From the NCBI GenBank assembly GCA_016290335.1, contig JAEETM010000001.1, forward strand, positions 1 through 64,000: DNA of 64,000 nucleotides, written 5' to 3'. Below, one piece after another: positions 1 through 10,237 of the stretch (the stretch's first letter is position 1; each line of letters opens with the position of its first letter). The notes under the pieces were generated by a model. It was not told where the DNA came from and did no database searches. It worked only from the letters and a program-made list of their open reading frames with translations. The position numbers and the translations under genes were made by a program. This stretch comes from Treponema sp. GTDB lineage: Bacteria > Spirochaetota > Spirochaetia > Treponematales > Treponemataceae.

Positions 1-1584
1 GAACATAATTCAAGATCTAAGCTTGCATATAATACTTATATTCCAATGACAGAGCTTCTTGCCCTTGTTTTCAATCTTCCTCAGCTTAAGGTAAGTGAAC
101 AGCGCACTGAGTTTATTGCAAATCAGGCTTATATAAACAATGTAAACCCTGTACTCGATGTTGTTTCCATGATGACCGGTGTTGACCAGCTTAAGGTTGG
201 AATTATAAACAGAGCCACAGCTATTTCCAAGAAGAATGAAGAAAAAACAACGATTGAAGGCACAATGATTTGTCTTGGTGCAAATACAGGTTATATTGAT
301 GCACTCGTCGGCGGCAGTAAATACGATCAGGAAAATCAGTTCATTCGTGCTACACAGGCAAAGGTACAGCCAGGTTCTACTTTCAAGCCGCTTTATTATT
401 CAGCCGCAATCGATTCGCAGAAGTTTACGCCTACAACTCAGATTTCCGATACACCAGTTGTTTTCCATACAGCTGACGGTAAACCATATATTCCGCAAAA
501 CTTCCGTGGTGAATGGGTTGGAAATGTTTCTCTCTATTATGCACTTATCCACTCCATGAACGTTCCTTCCCTTAAAGTTCTTGACGGAATCGGCTTTGAT
601 GCAGCAATTTCACGCGCTGTTGCCTTACTTGGTATTTCCGAAAGCGAGCTTCCTTCACGTGCTTTTGTACCGGGCTACCCTATAGGTCTTGGTGTATGTT
701 CGGTTCGCCCGATAGAAATGGCAAGAGCTTATGCAATTTTTGCTAACGGTGGAAAAGAAGTTACACCAATGGCAATCCGTACCGTTGAAGATAAAAACGG
801 AAACGTAATATTAAATCCTGAGCAGGATATCCGAAAGGAACAGGCTGCTAAAGGAGACATGATTCAGGTTATTTCTCCACAAAATGCCTTTGTAATGACA
901 AAGCTTCTTGAACAGACTGTAAACAACGGCGGTACACTTGCAGGTCAGTCATGGAAGTTTGATTATAAAACAGCTGCAGGAAAACGCTATTCAATGCCTG
1001 CTGCCGGTAAAACAGGTACAACGCAGAACTGGGCCGATGCCTGGACCTGCGGTTTTACACCATACTACGCCGCTGCCTTCTGGTTCGGCTTTGATAAACC
1101 TGGACAGTCACTCGGTCTTAACATTACAGGTTCAACACTTGCCGGTTTTGCCTGGGGTGATTTCTTCCGCGAAATCCATATGGACCTTCCGCCAAAAGAG
1201 TTCCCGCAGCCACTTACAGGTGTAATTAAAGCTACTGTCTGTTACGACAGTGGCCAGATTCTTACCGACAATTGTGAAAAGCGCACAACACAGTGGTTCC
1301 TTGAAGGCACGCAGCCAACAGAAATCTGTTCAATTCATTCAAGCCAGTCTAACTCAATTATTGGAATTGCACGTCTTGAACGAGAAATGAACCGATCCGG
1401 CCAGCGCTGGACAGTCGACTTTGACAGCTCACCACTCAAACTTGACCTTGATTTCTTATCAGGTAAAAAAACTAATTCTCACTCCGATAATTATAATGAT
1501 TATGATTCAGACCTTGAATCAGATGATGATAATAGTTATATTTCTACTGGAAAAGATTACGATTATAACTATCTGTTTGAATAA
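1..1584 (+). CDS. Class A penicillin-binding protein (PBP1A-like), 5'-truncated by window edge
   Basis: The reading frame is open from base 1, so the first ATG at 46 is probably internal and the gene begins upstream of the window. What remains is the transpeptidase half of a bifunctional peptidoglycan synthase acting on the outer face of the cytoplasmic membrane. Visible motifs are the nucleophile motif STFK (about residues 111-114 counted from base 46), SMN in YALIHSMNVPS, and KTGT in AAGKTGTTQNW, in the right order for a penicillin-binding domain. The glycosyltransferase domain and membrane anchor would lie upstream. The C-terminus ends in a disordered acidic, Asn/Tyr-rich tail (DYDSDLESDDDNSY). 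A ParB-like gene follows 40 bp downstream on the same strand. Family assignment is firm; the exact class A subtype is inferred. Confidence 0.93.
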   Translation, partial: EHNSRSKLAYNTYIPMTELLALVFNLPQLKVSEQRTEFIANQAYINNVNPVLDVVSMMTGVDQLKVGIINRATAISKKNEEKTTIEGTMICLGANTGYIDALVGGSKYDQENQFIRATQAKVQPGSTFKPLYYSAAIDSQKFTPTTQISDTPVVFHTADGKPYIPQNFRGEWVGNVSLYYALIHSMNVPSLKVLDGIGFDAAISRAVALLGISESELPSRAFVPGYPIGLGVCSVRPIEMARAYAIFANGGKEVTPMAIRTVEDKNGNVILNPEQDIRKEQAAKGDMIQVISPQNAFVMTKLLEQTVNNGGTLAGQSWKFDYKTAAGKRYSMPAAGKTGTTQNWADAWTCGFTPYYAAAFWFGFDKPGQSLGLNITGSTLAGFAWGDFFREIHMDLPPKEFPQPLTGVIKATVCYDSGQILTDNCEKRTTQWFLEGTQPTEICSIHSSQSNSIIGIARLEREMNRSGQRWTVDFDSSPLKLDLDFLSGKKTNSHSDNYNDYDSDLESDDDNSYISTGKDYDYNYLFE

Positions 1585-1624
1585 TTGTTTTTATACTATC
1601 ACAAATTAAAAAGGAGGCTTCGCT

Positions 1625-2026
1625 ATGCTGGTACCAATTTCCCAGATTAAAATCAAAAGACGCGTACGCAAAGATTTAGGCAATCTTGATGATTTAAAAG
1701 ACAGCCTCCGCACTTATGGTTTATTAAATCCAATTACAATCAACAGTAAATATGAACTCATAGCCGGTGAGCGAAGACTAACAGCTGCAAAAGAGATAGG
1801 CTGGACTAACATCAATGCAAACATAATCGACAATCTCTCTGAGCTTGAACAGCTTGAAATGGAAATAGAAGAAAATAACCAGCGCAAAGAGTTTACCGAA
1901 GCCGAACTTCTGGAAGGCTACAGACGACTTGAAAAGCTTCGTAACCCGGGCTTATTTTACAGAATATACCTCTGGTTCAAAAAAATTATAAACAAGTTCT
2001 TAAGTCTTTTTGAACCGAAGAAATAA
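1625..2026 (+). CDS. Single-domain ParB/Srx-like protein with hydrophobic C-terminus
   Basis: This 133-residue protein consists almost entirely of the N-terminal ParB domain. GLLNPITI resembles box I, GERRLTAAKEIG resembles the arginine-rich box II (GERRxRAA in chromosomal ParB), and ENNQRKEFTEAELLEGY resembles box III. There is no room for the helix-turn-helix and dimerisation domains of a true ParB, so it should not bind parS in the usual way. The last 25 residues (YRIYLWFKKIINKFLSLFEPKK) form a basic, aromatic amphipathic segment that could sit on a membrane. A strong AAGGAGG ribosome-binding site lies 8 nt before the ATG. It follows a penicillin-binding protein gene and is convergent with rlmJ. 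A nucleotide-binding regulatory role is possible but not shown. Confidence 0.8.
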   Translation: MLVPISQIKIKRRVRKDLGNLDDLKDSLRTYGLLNPITINSKYELIAGERRLTAAKEIGWTNINANIIDNLSELEQLEMEIEENNQRKEFTEAELLEGYRRLEKLRNPGLFYRIYLWFKKIINKFLSLFEPKK

Positions 2027-2033
2027 TCAACTT

Positions 2034-2897
2034 TTATTGAAAACACTTCGTTAGAAAATCAACAACCTTCTTCCCTTCTTCTTTGAGCTTCCAGGGAGCG
2101 TTTATTACAAGCATTCCACTGCCATACAATCTGTAAGATTCCTTTGCATTTACACAAAGCTGAAGGTTTACGATTTCTGTATTTTCATTCACTGAGTGTG
2201 CGGCCTGAGTAATTGAACCAAGCATTTTTTCAATTTCTTTTTCACGGTGTTCAAGGAGCGGATACCATAAAAGGATTATTCCATTGCTCCATTTTTTATG
2301 AACTTTAATTATTGATTCTGCCGCATCAATGTAATCCTGTGATTCTTCATAACTTGGATCTATAAGTACACCACCACGTTTTGTTGCAGGCGGTGTCGTG
2401 GCATTTATCATTTCCCAGCCATCGCGTTTATGAATCTGAATTGCAGGATAATGTTTGTCACCACCCAGATTATGTGCACCCGCCTCACCATTATGTCCCA
2501 TATTCTCACGTAGATTTTCGATCTCCTGAGGATGAAGCTCCGAAAGCACAAGCACATCATTCTGCCTCATAAACGAGCGTTCTATTTCAGGAGATCCCGG
2601 GTAAAAGCCTTTATCTGTGTACTGTTTTACAAAATTAAGATAATCATTCATTTCTGCAGGAACTGCATTACTTTCCGCCTCCCCAGCCTTAATCAACCGC
2701 ATTATCCCAATTTCTGCCTCGCTTGTTTTAAGGCTTCTCGAATCGGTCAAATCATAAAGACCGCTCCCTGAATGTGTATCAAAGAAAGTATAAGGCTTAT
2801 CTTTTTTATTCAGGGAGCTTAGCACAAAAGTGAGTACGTAATGTTTTAGAATATCCGCATGATTTCCCGCGTGATATACATGCTGGTATGAAAGCAT
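2034..2897 (-). CDS. rlmJ: 23S rRNA (adenine(2030)-N(6))-methyltransferase RlmJ
   Basis: The 287-residue protein starts with MLSYQHVYHAGNHADILKH, the characteristic RlmJ N-terminus, and carries the catalytic-loop motif LIDPSYE, a variant of the DPPY motif of N6-adenine methyltransferases. The family methylates A2030 of 23S rRNA during ribosome assembly in the cytoplasm. Length matches E. coli RlmJ (about 280). GGAG lies 5-6 nt before the ATG. It is a stand-alone gene, 21 bp downstream of clpB on the same strand and convergent with the ParB-like gene. Assignment is confident; substitution of the second Pro by Ser in DPPY is a small deviation. Confidence 0.93.
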   Translation of the reverse strand: MLSYQHVYHAGNHADILKHYVLTFVLSSLNKKDKPYTFFDTHSGSGLYDLTDSRSLKTSEAEIGIMRLIKAGEAESNAVPAEMNDYLNFVKQYTDKGFYPGSPEIERSFMRQNDVLVLSELHPQEIENLRENMGHNGEAGAHNLGGDKHYPAIQIHKRDGWEMINATTPPATKRGGVLIDPSYEESQDYIDAAESIIKVHKKWSNGIILLWYPLLEHREKEIEKMLGSITQAAHSVNENTEIVNLQLCVNAKESYRLYGSGMLVINAPWKLKEEGKKVVDFLTKCFQ

Positions 2898-2918
2898 CTT
2901 TTCTCCGTAATAATATAA

Positions 2919-5504
2919 TTATTCTGTCTGGAAAACAAGCTTTCCATTCACACAGGAAATCTTAATTGTCTTGCCGTCCAGCACCTTACCAGAAAGCAGC
3001 TCTCTTGCCAGAGGATTTTCAACATAAGTCTGAATAGCCCTCTTAACAGGTCTAGCACCCATTGTCGGATCATAACCAACATCACAAAGGAAATCCATTG
3101 CCTGTTTGTCAAAGCTCAAAGAAATCTTCCTGTCGCAAAGCCTGTCTTTTAATCTCTGCAGCTGAATCTCTATAATAGAGCTTATCTGTTCTTTTCCAAG
3201 CTGACGGAACATTACAATTTCGTCAATACGGTTCAAGAACTCAGGACGGAAAGTTCTTCGCAGCAGTTCGTTTATTTTGGACTTCAATTCGTCCTGGTCT
3301 CCGTTATTTTCAGCATAATCAAGAATCAAATCGCTTCCAAGATTGCTTGTCATAATGATGATTGTATTCTTAAAGTCAACAACCCGTCCCTGACCATCAG
3401 TAAGTCTTCCGTCATCAAGCACCTGTAACAGCACATTGAAAACATCAGGATGAGCTTTTTCAACTTCATCAAACAGAACAACACTGTAAGGTCTCCGTCT
3501 GACAGCCTCAGTAAGCTGGCCGCCTTCATCGTAACCAACGTATCCCGGAGGCGCACCAATAAGCCTTGTAACACTGAATTTTTCCATATACTCAGACATA
3601 TCAATACGTGTAAGAGCCTTTTCATCATTAAAGAGGAAGTCGGCCAGCGTTTTAGCAAGCTCAGTTTTACCAACACCTGTCGGCCCGATAAACATAAAGC
3701 TTCCAAGTGGCTTGTTCGGATCATTCAGTCCGGAACGGTTTCTCCTTATTGCATCAGAAACAACCTGTACTGCCTGCTCCTGCCCTATTACACGTCTGTG
3801 CAGAACATTTTCAAGCTCAAGGTATTTCTGCTTTTCACCCGTCATCATCTTTGCAACAGGAATGCCTGTCCAGGAGCTTACAACCTTTGCAATATCTTCT
3901 TCGGTAACAGACTGTCTCAAAAGTGATTCAGTTTCTTTTTCACCATCCTTATTACCGGCAGCTTCCTTCTGTTGTTTTTCAAGTGATGGAATAATACTGT
4001 ATTTAAGTTCGGCAGCTTTTTCCAGGTTTCCTTCGCGCTCATATTTTTCCTGCTCAAACCTTGCCTTCTCAAGCTGTTCCTTTACATTGCGTGATTTATC
4101 AATTGCATCCTTTTCGTTCATCCACTGGAGCTTCATTGCATCGCGTTTAGAAGTCAGCTCAGAAAGATCTGCTTCAAGCTTTTTAAGCCGCTCTTTGGAA
4201 GCCTCATCTGTTTCCTTAGAAAGAGACTGTCGTTCAATCTGCAGCTGTAAAATCTTTCTCTCTACTTGATCAAGCTCTACCGGCTGACTTTCAATTTCCA
4301 TTTTTAAACGGCTGGCTGCTTCATCAACAAGGTCAATTGCCTTATCCGGTAAGAATCGTGAAGTAATATATCTGTTGGAAAGAGATGCTGCAGCAACAAG
4401 GGCTTCATCTTCAATTCTTACACCATGATGAATCTCGTACTTATCACGCAAGCCTCGGAGGATTGCAATTGTATCTTCAACAGAAGGCTCTGCACAATAA
4501 ACTTGCTGAAAACGTCTTTCAAGTGCAGCATCTTTTTCTATGTATTTGCGGTATTCGTCAAGGGTTGTTGCACCAATTGCCCTAAGCTCACCACGAGCAA
4601 GTGCCGGTTTAAGAAGATTAGATGCATCCATTCCGCCTTCAACTGAACCAGCGCCAACAAGTGTATGAAGCTCATCAATAAAAAGAATTATCTGTCCGTC
4701 CGATTTCTGAACTTCACCAATAAGTGCCTTAAGTCTTTCCTCAAACTCACCACGGTATTTTGCACCAGCAACAAGGGCACCAAGATCCAAAGCAAGCACT
4801 CGTTTATTCTTTAAGCTTTCCGGAACATCGCCCGACGCAATTCTTCTTGCAAGCCCTTCTACAATTGCAGTTTTACCAACACCCGGTTCACCAATAATTA
4901 CCGGATTGTTTTTAGTTCTTCGGCACAAAACCTGCATTACACGCCTTATTTCTTCATCTCGGCCGATTACGGGGTCAATTTTATCCTGACGTGCAAGAGA
5001 AGTTAAATCACGGCAATATTTTTCAAGAGTTCTTACTTTGCTTTCCGGGTCCTGAGAATCTACAGTCTGATTGCCTCTTACGGCTTTGAGTGATTCAAGA
5101 ATCTTTTCACGGGTTATACCATAACTTCGCAAAAGCTCACCGCAATTACCTTCTGAATCGGCCATTGAAAGAAGAATATGTTCTGTAGAAACAAACTGGT
5201 CATGAAGCGAATCCATTTCTTTTTCGGCTTTTACAAGAATGCGTTGCATTTCATTTGAAAAACTTACGTTAGGATTTCCGCTTACCCTTGGATATGATTC
5301 TACGGCTTTTTTCACTCTGTTCAGAAGCTCGTTTACAGGCACACCAATCCTTTCTACAATTGGAGCAACAAGACCATCCTGCTGTTCAAGCAGGGCCTGT
5401 AAAACGTGAACAGCTCCTATTTCAGGGGAATCATTTTTTATAGCGATTGAAGAAGCCTCCTGTATGGCTTCCTGTGATTTAATTGTAAACTTTTCTAATC
5501 CCAT
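2919..5504 (-). CDS. clpB: ATP-dependent disaggregase ClpB
   Basis: Hsp100 chaperone that, with DnaK, pulls polypeptides out of aggregates. The order is a Clp N-domain (about 1-145), AAA+ domain 1 with GEPGVGKT (about 205-212), a long charged coiled-coil middle domain (about 400-520), AAA+ domain 2 with GPTGVGKT (around 605) and the D2-small domain. The M-domain distinguishes ClpB from ClpA and ClpC; length (861 aa) matches E. coli ClpB. An upstream ATG at 5519 exists, but AGAGG lies 7 nt before the ATG at 5504, which also gives the typical N-terminus [13 protein letters not shown], so 5504 is preferred. No clear CIRCE element is visible upstream. Confidence 0.96.
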   Translation of the reverse strand: MGLEKFTIKSQEAIQEASSIAIKNDSPEIGAVHVLQALLEQQDGLVAPIVERIGVPVNELLNRVKKAVESYPRVSGNPNVSFSNEMQRILVKAEKEMDSLHDQFVSTEHILLSMADSEGNCGELLRSYGITREKILESLKAVRGNQTVDSQDPESKVRTLEKYCRDLTSLARQDKIDPVIGRDEEIRRVMQVLCRRTKNNPVIIGEPGVGKTAIVEGLARRIASGDVPESLKNKRVLALDLGALVAGAKYRGEFEERLKALIGEVQKSDGQIILFIDELHTLVGAGSVEGGMDASNLLKPALARGELRAIGATTLDEYRKYIEKDAALERRFQQVYCAEPSVEDTIAILRGLRDKYEIHHGVRIEDEALVAAASLSNRYITSRFLPDKAIDLVDEAASRLKMEIESQPVELDQVERKILQLQIERQSLSKETDEASKERLKKLEADLSELTSKRDAMKLQWMNEKDAIDKSRNVKEQLEKARFEQEKYEREGNLEKAAELKYSIIPSLEKQQKEAAGNKDGEKETESLLRQSVTEEDIAKVVSSWTGIPVAKMMTGEKQKYLELENVLHRRVIGQEQAVQVVSDAIRRNRSGLNDPNKPLGSFMFIGPTGVGKTELAKTLADFLFNDEKALTRIDMSEYMEKFSVTRLIGAPPGYVGYDEGGQLTEAVRRRPYSVVLFDEVEKAHPDVFNVLLQVLDDGRLTDGQGRVVDFKNTIIIMTSNLGSDLILDYAENNGDQDELKSKINELLRRTFRPEFLNRIDEIVMFRQLGKEQISSIIEIQLQRLKDRLCDRKISLSFDKQAMDFLCDVGYDPTMGARPVKRAIQTYVENPLARELLSGKVLDGKTIKISCVNGKLVFQTE

Positions 5505-5579
5505 AATTTTGCCTCTCATTATTTAAAATAATAATATTTTTTGAAAAAGCAAAATGTTTTGTAAGAAAAGATTAAAAAG

Positions 5580-5606
5580 ATTGTCGCATCAAGTGCGACA
5601 ATGACA
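5580..5606 (+). repeat. 27-nt hairpin element, copy 1
   Basis: A perfect 9-bp stem (ATTGTCGCA / TGCGACAAT) with loop TCAAG is followed by GACA. It lies just downstream of the tocopherol-cyclase-like gene. On the minus strand the stem is followed by a T-rich run, so it may also act as a terminator for that gene. Three other copies with the same 9-5-9-GACA geometry occur in the window (32197, 43884, 63881). Confidence 0.75.
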
Positions 5607-5610
5607 GTTA

Positions 5611-6786
5611 TTAGATTTCGCCTTCTTCTGTGTGGCCAAACTCACAGACAGCTTTTGTTATATTGGCATATTCAATCTGTTCAAGAGTCTTCCGGCGGCG
5701 TCGGAACAGTTTTATTTCTCCTGTTCCTGTTCCACCATAAACAATATCCATTATTTTTCTGTTGCCTTCAGGCATTTCAAGCTTACGGTTGTTCAGCTCA
5801 TTTATGCGGCAGTACAAATCTATGTCTATAACCCACTGTTTGCTGTTTATGCTTACCGACCAGTGGAGTTTATTTTCATTCAAGTCATCATTTTCCGGTG
5901 TCTGTACACAGCTCCAAACGGCAGTATAAGACCTTTTTGGAGAATCAGCGCAGAACACAACCTCGGAGCCTTCAAAGTTCCCCAGGAAAGAAACCTTTTT
6001 ATTAAACTCACCCTGTACAGAAAAAGAAGAATCAAAAAGTGTTTTACCTGAAATAATTGAAGTTAGATTAAGTGATGAAATATGGAACCAGGTATCTGGC
6101 ATTGTCTTTCCCCAGTATCTGTCCATATATCCAAATGATTTTCTTGAATCTACAATATATTCATCACCATTAAAATTGATGGTTCCAACAAACGCAGTTT
6201 TCATTCCAAACGGAAACCATCTGTCAGTTTTGTTTTCATAACCTGTAGAAAACTCACGGATTACTTCGTAGCTTAAGTTCCAGGTAACATATCCTTTATC
6301 GCACAAGTATTCAGGATGCTTCTGATATTCGTCTTCCGTGATGTTTATAAAACCTGTTATTTTATCTTCTGCAAACAGTTTATTTCCTACAAGCAGGGAA
6401 AATGGTTTTTGAGAAACCTTTACGCTTTTTATTGAATGATAGGAACAAACCTGTCTGGCATCTGCACCAAACTTTCCTACGCGTATTACAACATATGAAG
6501 GCTGAACTATTTTTTCAGACTGAAGATTCTGTGCAGAGCTTGTTCCTGCAAGTGCATACTGTAAATCATCTTCTGTGATTGTAACTCTTGGCTTAAAACC
6601 GAGAACCGGTTCTTCATAATTCAGATGAGAGTTCAGAAACTCAAGCTCAACAAAGAAGCTTGATTCCTTTCCGCTGACTTTATCTATTCCGGTAAAAAAG
6701 AAACGCCATATATTTATACCGATTTTTTTTCTGTTTGAAATAAAACCGTTTTTAGAATCTTTCAAAGTTTTGTTTGAAACTGCCAT
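5611..6786 (-). CDS. Tocopherol cyclase-like (VTE1-like) domain protein
   Basis: 391 residues from the ATG at 6786; an in-frame TTG at 6795 is less likely. The central part (WFPFGMKTAFVGTINFNGDE and KSFGYMDRYWGKTMPDTWFHISS) resembles the tocopherol cyclase family, where GYxxxxWGxxxPxxWFW is typical. In plants and cyanobacteria the family closes the chromanol ring of vitamin E; in bacteria without that pathway the substrate is unknown. No signal peptide or TM segment is visible, and the end is charged (FRRRRKTLEQIEYANITK). It is a monocistronic gene between clpB and a small orphan. The family call rests on motif resemblance by eye, and enzymatic activity should not be assumed. Confidence 0.65.
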   Translation of the reverse strand: MAVSNKTLKDSKNGFISNRKKIGINIWRFFFTGIDKVSGKESSFFVELEFLNSHLNYEEPVLGFKPRVTITEDDLQYALAGTSSAQNLQSEKIVQPSYVVIRVGKFGADARQVCSYHSIKSVKVSQKPFSLLVGNKLFAEDKITGFINITEDEYQKHPEYLCDKGYVTWNLSYEVIREFSTGYENKTDRWFPFGMKTAFVGTINFNGDEYIVDSRKSFGYMDRYWGKTMPDTWFHISSLNLTSIISGKTLFDSSFSVQGEFNKKVSFLGNFEGSEVVFCADSPKRSYTAVWSCVQTPENDDLNENKLHWSVSINSKQWVIDIDLYCRINELNNRKLEMPEGNRKIMDIVYGGTGTGEIKLFRRRRKTLEQIEYANITKAVCEFGHTEEGEI

Positions 6787-6909
6787 TATTATCAATAACC
6801 TTCTTTATAATTCTTCATTTAAACTTACGCACTGTTATTTTCGGCTTTTTATAAGATTTTTTTAGATATTTTTTATGACAGTTTTTTGTATTGTAATTCC
6901 ATTAAAAAA

Positions 6910-7134
6910 TTATTTTTCAGGAAAAAGTTTGTCTATTGATTTTGTAAGGTCTTTCTGTTCTTTAGGGAAATTAGCATTCAAGAACTCAAAACATTCTACG
7001 GCTGCTTTCTGAGCATGCTCATACCAGATGGAATAAAGTTCTGTATTGATATCTCCACCAGGAAAAGGAGCACCTTGTACATCTGAAACAAGGTCACGTA
7101 ACATTTGAATACACTGCTTTGCTTTTCTATCCAT
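6910..7134 (-). CDS. Small conserved-looking hypothetical protein (74 aa)
   Basis: The family is not recognised. The 74-residue sequence is soluble and probably helical, with MDRKAKQCIQMLRDLVSDVQGAPF at the start and an acidic/basic end (KEQKDLTKSIDKLFPEK). A good ribosome-binding site (AAGGAG, 7 nt before the ATG) and the lack of any opposite-strand gene support a real gene. It lies 31 bp downstream of the M16 peptidase gene and may be co-transcribed with it. Confidence 0.65.
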   Translation of the reverse strand: MDRKAKQCIQMLRDLVSDVQGAPFPGGDINTELYSIWYEHAQKAAVECFEFLNANFPKEQKDLTKSIDKLFPEK

Positions 7135-7165
7135 AAGAACACTCCTTATAGTAATGTTTAGTAAA

Positions 7166-10100
7166 TTATAAAGTAATTTTCAGAATATTTCCACCACAAT
7201 CTACCGATTTATCGCAGAAAACCGAAGTTCTATACAGTTTTTGGGTATTTTTATAGAGTCTTTTGACAGCCTTATCAATATCTTCAGCATTTAATTCAAG
7301 AAGCATCTCTACTCTTTTCTGACGCAGATACGAAGGTGTTGCATAAAGCATATCTTCAAAGCTCTGGTGTCCCTTATCCTTCGGGCTCATAGGATAAATA
7401 AAATCTCCATAATAAGAAACAATCGTTTTTTCAATTTCTTCATCAGAAAAATTATTCTTTGTAACTTCTTTTAAGCATTCTTTGAATATTTCGGTTGTTT
7501 TATGAGGATTCGGGTCTCTGTAGGATGTCATAATAAAGGATTTTCCACTTGAATCAATGCGGCAATCTGCTCCATATGCACCGCCCATTGTACGAACCTT
7601 ATCCCATAATATATGATTACTGAACCAGCTGCTGAAAACACTTTCAGACAAAGATTCTTTAGTAAAATAATCGGAGCATTTTGTTACAGCGGCCGCATAT
7701 CCAGTTTGAGAAGCAACCTTCATCACCTGCGAACAGAAATCACCGGAAGCACTTTCCGCCTGTTTTACATAAGGGATTAAATCTTCAAGTTTTCGCGGGA
7801 TTTTAGGCAGCAGCTTTGTAAGCTCAGCCTTTTTTGCAAACGCTTCAATGCACGGTAAGATTTTTTTCAGGGATTCTTCATCTGCCGTAATCTGAATAAT
7901 TCCCCCTGATTTTCTGCATTCCTCATAAATGTATCTGTAGGTTTCAAGTATTTTTTTGCTTTCTTTTTTTGAATATGCCATGCAGGTTTCAAACTGGCTT
8001 AATCCTCCCATAATCTCCATTATAGTCTGGTAAGAATTTGTAAGGCAGCGTGCCCGTTTTACAGCTAAATTGCGCCCCGCAGAAACAAGCTCTGCCTTTT
8101 TTTCTGCTTTTAGCTGTCCCAGCAGCAGATTAAAATGCTTCTGATCATCAAAATCCATTTTAGTCAGTGCTTCACACATTATTTCAAGTGTTTCCGAAGC
8201 TTTTCCGGTTAAAGCCTTGCAGCTTACGCCAATCCAGTTTCTTCCTGTAAAATTATATTCTTTGTATTTTTTTTCAAACTCACGGCATACAGGAGCATCC
8301 GGAACCATTCCACCCTGCATACGCCCCATCATATCGCCCATAACACAGGCCATTTCCTGAGTACATAAATCCCAGCCTTTTCCAGCCCAGCCAAGATTTG
8401 TAAGTACATTCGATAAAAATGGAACATACTCATAATACTGTGGTTCAAGCCTGTCAAAAGGATAAAATACGTTCATATAGAAAATACCGTTTGTATCCTG
8501 TTTGCTTACAAAAACCGGTATTTTAGAATTATCTGCACCTTCGACAAACTTCAATTCACATTCAGGGCACTCAATATTTTTATCAAGTTCACTTATTTTT
8601 GTTGTAGGGATACAGGCAGTTTCTTCCGGAGTTTCAAGCTTAGACTGATAAGCATGAAGCTCTTCCAAGTTTTTCTTTAATTCTTCGCGGTTAAGATTCT
8701 TTTCCAGATCCTTTATATGCTCTTTTTCAATTCTATTTCTTTCCTTAAAGAATGATTTTGAAGGCTCGCATATAAACCTTACCTGTATCTTTGAATCAAT
8801 AAAATATTTTTTTATGAGCTTTCTTGTAAAATCCTTATCCTTGATAACCTTCTGTTTTACTTTTTCAAAGGAAGTTATAGGACTAAGATGATAAGCACAT
8901 GATTTTCCGTAATTCCAGCCTTTTGTAACTCTTTCCATAATTACAAGTGAATAAGGTCCCCAGTGCCTGTTTTTTTCGCGGAGATTAAAGTCAATTCCCA
9001 TTATTGCAGCATCAATATCTTCCTGAGAAACACCCTTTTCATAAATCTCACGGACCGTTTTATTTATAAGCTCAAAAAGCTTTTCTTCTTCACCCTTCTT
9101 TACATTCCACATTCCGATTGTAAAGAACTCCTGTTCAAACTGGCCAAAATTGTAGCAATCTTCATCATCACCAATTCCAGAATCCCTCAATGCACGGGAA
9201 AGAGGTGAACTGTCATTACCGCAAAGCACTTCATTTAAAAAGTACTTTTCAATATCTGCTTTACCGGTGTAATAATTCACAGAAACATAATTCCCGGATG
9301 CCCCTGTTTCCGGTCCGATATCATAAACAGTCTGCAAGTCGCTGCCGGAACGCAGATTTATTTTCTGAAGCTTTTTAATTTCGTTTTTAATCAAAGGAAG
9401 CGGAGAATCTGCATTTTTTACAGAACCTTTGCAGCCGTATTTTTTTTCAAGCCTTGCAATAAGCTTTTCGTTTATAAAATCAAGCTGCGTTGCTGTAGGA
9501 ATGTCCCCGTAAAGATAAAGAAGACAGTTATCCGGTGCGTAATATTTTTTATGGAAATCAAGAAACTCTTCGTAAGTAACACTTGGAATATCAAGCGGGT
9601 CTCCACCGGAATCAAAGGCTGGAAAGCTTTCCGGGAATAAAGCATTTATCTGCTTTGAACAGGCAACCGGCTGGAATGAAGAATAATTCCCCTTCATCTC
9701 GTTATAAACAACACCCTGAATACTAAGCTTTCCTTTATTATCAAGCTCAAGTCTGTGGCCTTCCTGAATAAATGTAGAATGCTCTAAAAGAGGAAAAAAT
9801 ACCGCATCACCATAAACATCCATCATTGTAAAATAATCTTTACGAATTGTAGATGCTGCAGGATAAACGGTTTTATCAGGGTATGTGAGTGCATTAAGAT
9901 ATGTATTAATACAAGTAGAATTAAGTGTTGCAAATGGTTCTTTTAAAGGATACTTTTCGCTGCCGCACAGAACCGAATGTTCCATAATATGCGCAATACC
10001 TTTAGAATCTTTTGCCAGGGTTCTGAACGCATAGGCAAACAGATTTTCCTTATCCTCTGCCAGAACATGGTAAACTTCAAGTCCCGTGGTTTTATGGCGC

Positions 10101-10207
10101 AGATACACAGCCTTAGTCTTGTAATCAGGTAAATCATCAACAGACAACAGAATAAAACCGTTGTATTCTTTACCAATATTGGCAGAGTCAGAAAAATTGA
10201 AAGTCAT
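7166..10207 (-). CDS. M16C family zinc metallopeptidase (PreP/insulinase-like)
   Basis: This 1013-residue protein has the inverted zinc motif HxxEH as AHIMEH (His73, Glu76, His77) with the family context IAHIMEHSVLCGSEKYPLKEPF, and a distal glutamate in VVYNEMKGNYSS. Length and context match the M16C presequence-protease group, clam-shell enzymes that degrade short peptides in a closed chamber. The second, non-catalytic half follows, joined by a charged helical linker (about residues 480-560). No signal peptide is visible, so it is probably cytoplasmic. AGGAA lies 6 nt before the ATG. It is followed by the 74-aa orphan and preceded by a putative glycoside-hydrolase-like gene 30 bp away. Confidence 0.93.
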   Translation of the reverse strand: MTFNFSDSANIGKEYNGFILLSVDDLPDYKTKAVYLRHKTTGLEVYHVLAEDKENLFAYAFRTLAKDSKGIAHIMEHSVLCGSEKYPLKEPFATLNSTCINTYLNALTYPDKTVYPAASTIRKDYFTMMDVYGDAVFFPLLEHSTFIQEGHRLELDNKGKLSIQGVVYNEMKGNYSSFQPVACSKQINALFPESFPAFDSGGDPLDIPSVTYEEFLDFHKKYYAPDNCLLYLYGDIPTATQLDFINEKLIARLEKKYGCKGSVKNADSPLPLIKNEIKKLQKINLRSGSDLQTVYDIGPETGASGNYVSVNYYTGKADIEKYFLNEVLCGNDSSPLSRALRDSGIGDDEDCYNFGQFEQEFFTIGMWNVKKGEEEKLFELINKTVREIYEKGVSQEDIDAAIMGIDFNLREKNRHWGPYSLVIMERVTKGWNYGKSCAYHLSPITSFEKVKQKVIKDKDFTRKLIKKYFIDSKIQVRFICEPSKSFFKERNRIEKEHIKDLEKNLNREELKKNLEELHAYQSKLETPEETACIPTTKISELDKNIECPECELKFVEGADNSKIPVFVSKQDTNGIFYMNVFYPFDRLEPQYYEYVPFLSNVLTNLGWAGKGWDLCTQEMACVMGDMMGRMQGGMVPDAPVCREFEKKYKEYNFTGRNWIGVSCKALTGKASETLEIMCEALTKMDFDDQKHFNLLLGQLKAEKKAELVSAGRNLAVKRARCLTNSYQTIMEIMGGLSQFETCMAYSKKESKKILETYRYIYEECRKSGGIIQITADEESLKKILPCIEAFAKKAELTKLLPKIPRKLEDLIPYVKQAESASGDFCSQVMKVASQTGYAAAVTKCSDYFTKESLSESVFSSWFSNHILWDKVRTMGGAYGADCRIDSSGKSFIMTSYRDPNPHKTTEIFKECLKEVTKNNFSDEEIEKTIVSYYGDFIYPMSPKDKGHQSFEDMLYATPSYLRQKRVEMLLELNAEDIDKAVKRLYKNTQKLYRTSVFCDKSVDCGGNILKITL

Positions 10208-10237
10208 AAAATTTCCTTAAAAAAAGATTTACGGATG

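Noticed and set aside
1625..2026. Chromosomal ParB near the replication origin
   Set aside because: No parA, dnaA or parS-like sites, and the DNA-binding domain is absent.
3450..3926. 158-aa plus-strand frame
   Set aside because: Antisense shadow inside clpB.
3712..4269. 185-aa plus-strand frame opposite clpB
   Set aside because: Antisense to a clear clpB coding region; Ser/Phe/Cys-rich composition is the shadow of the clpB coiled coil.
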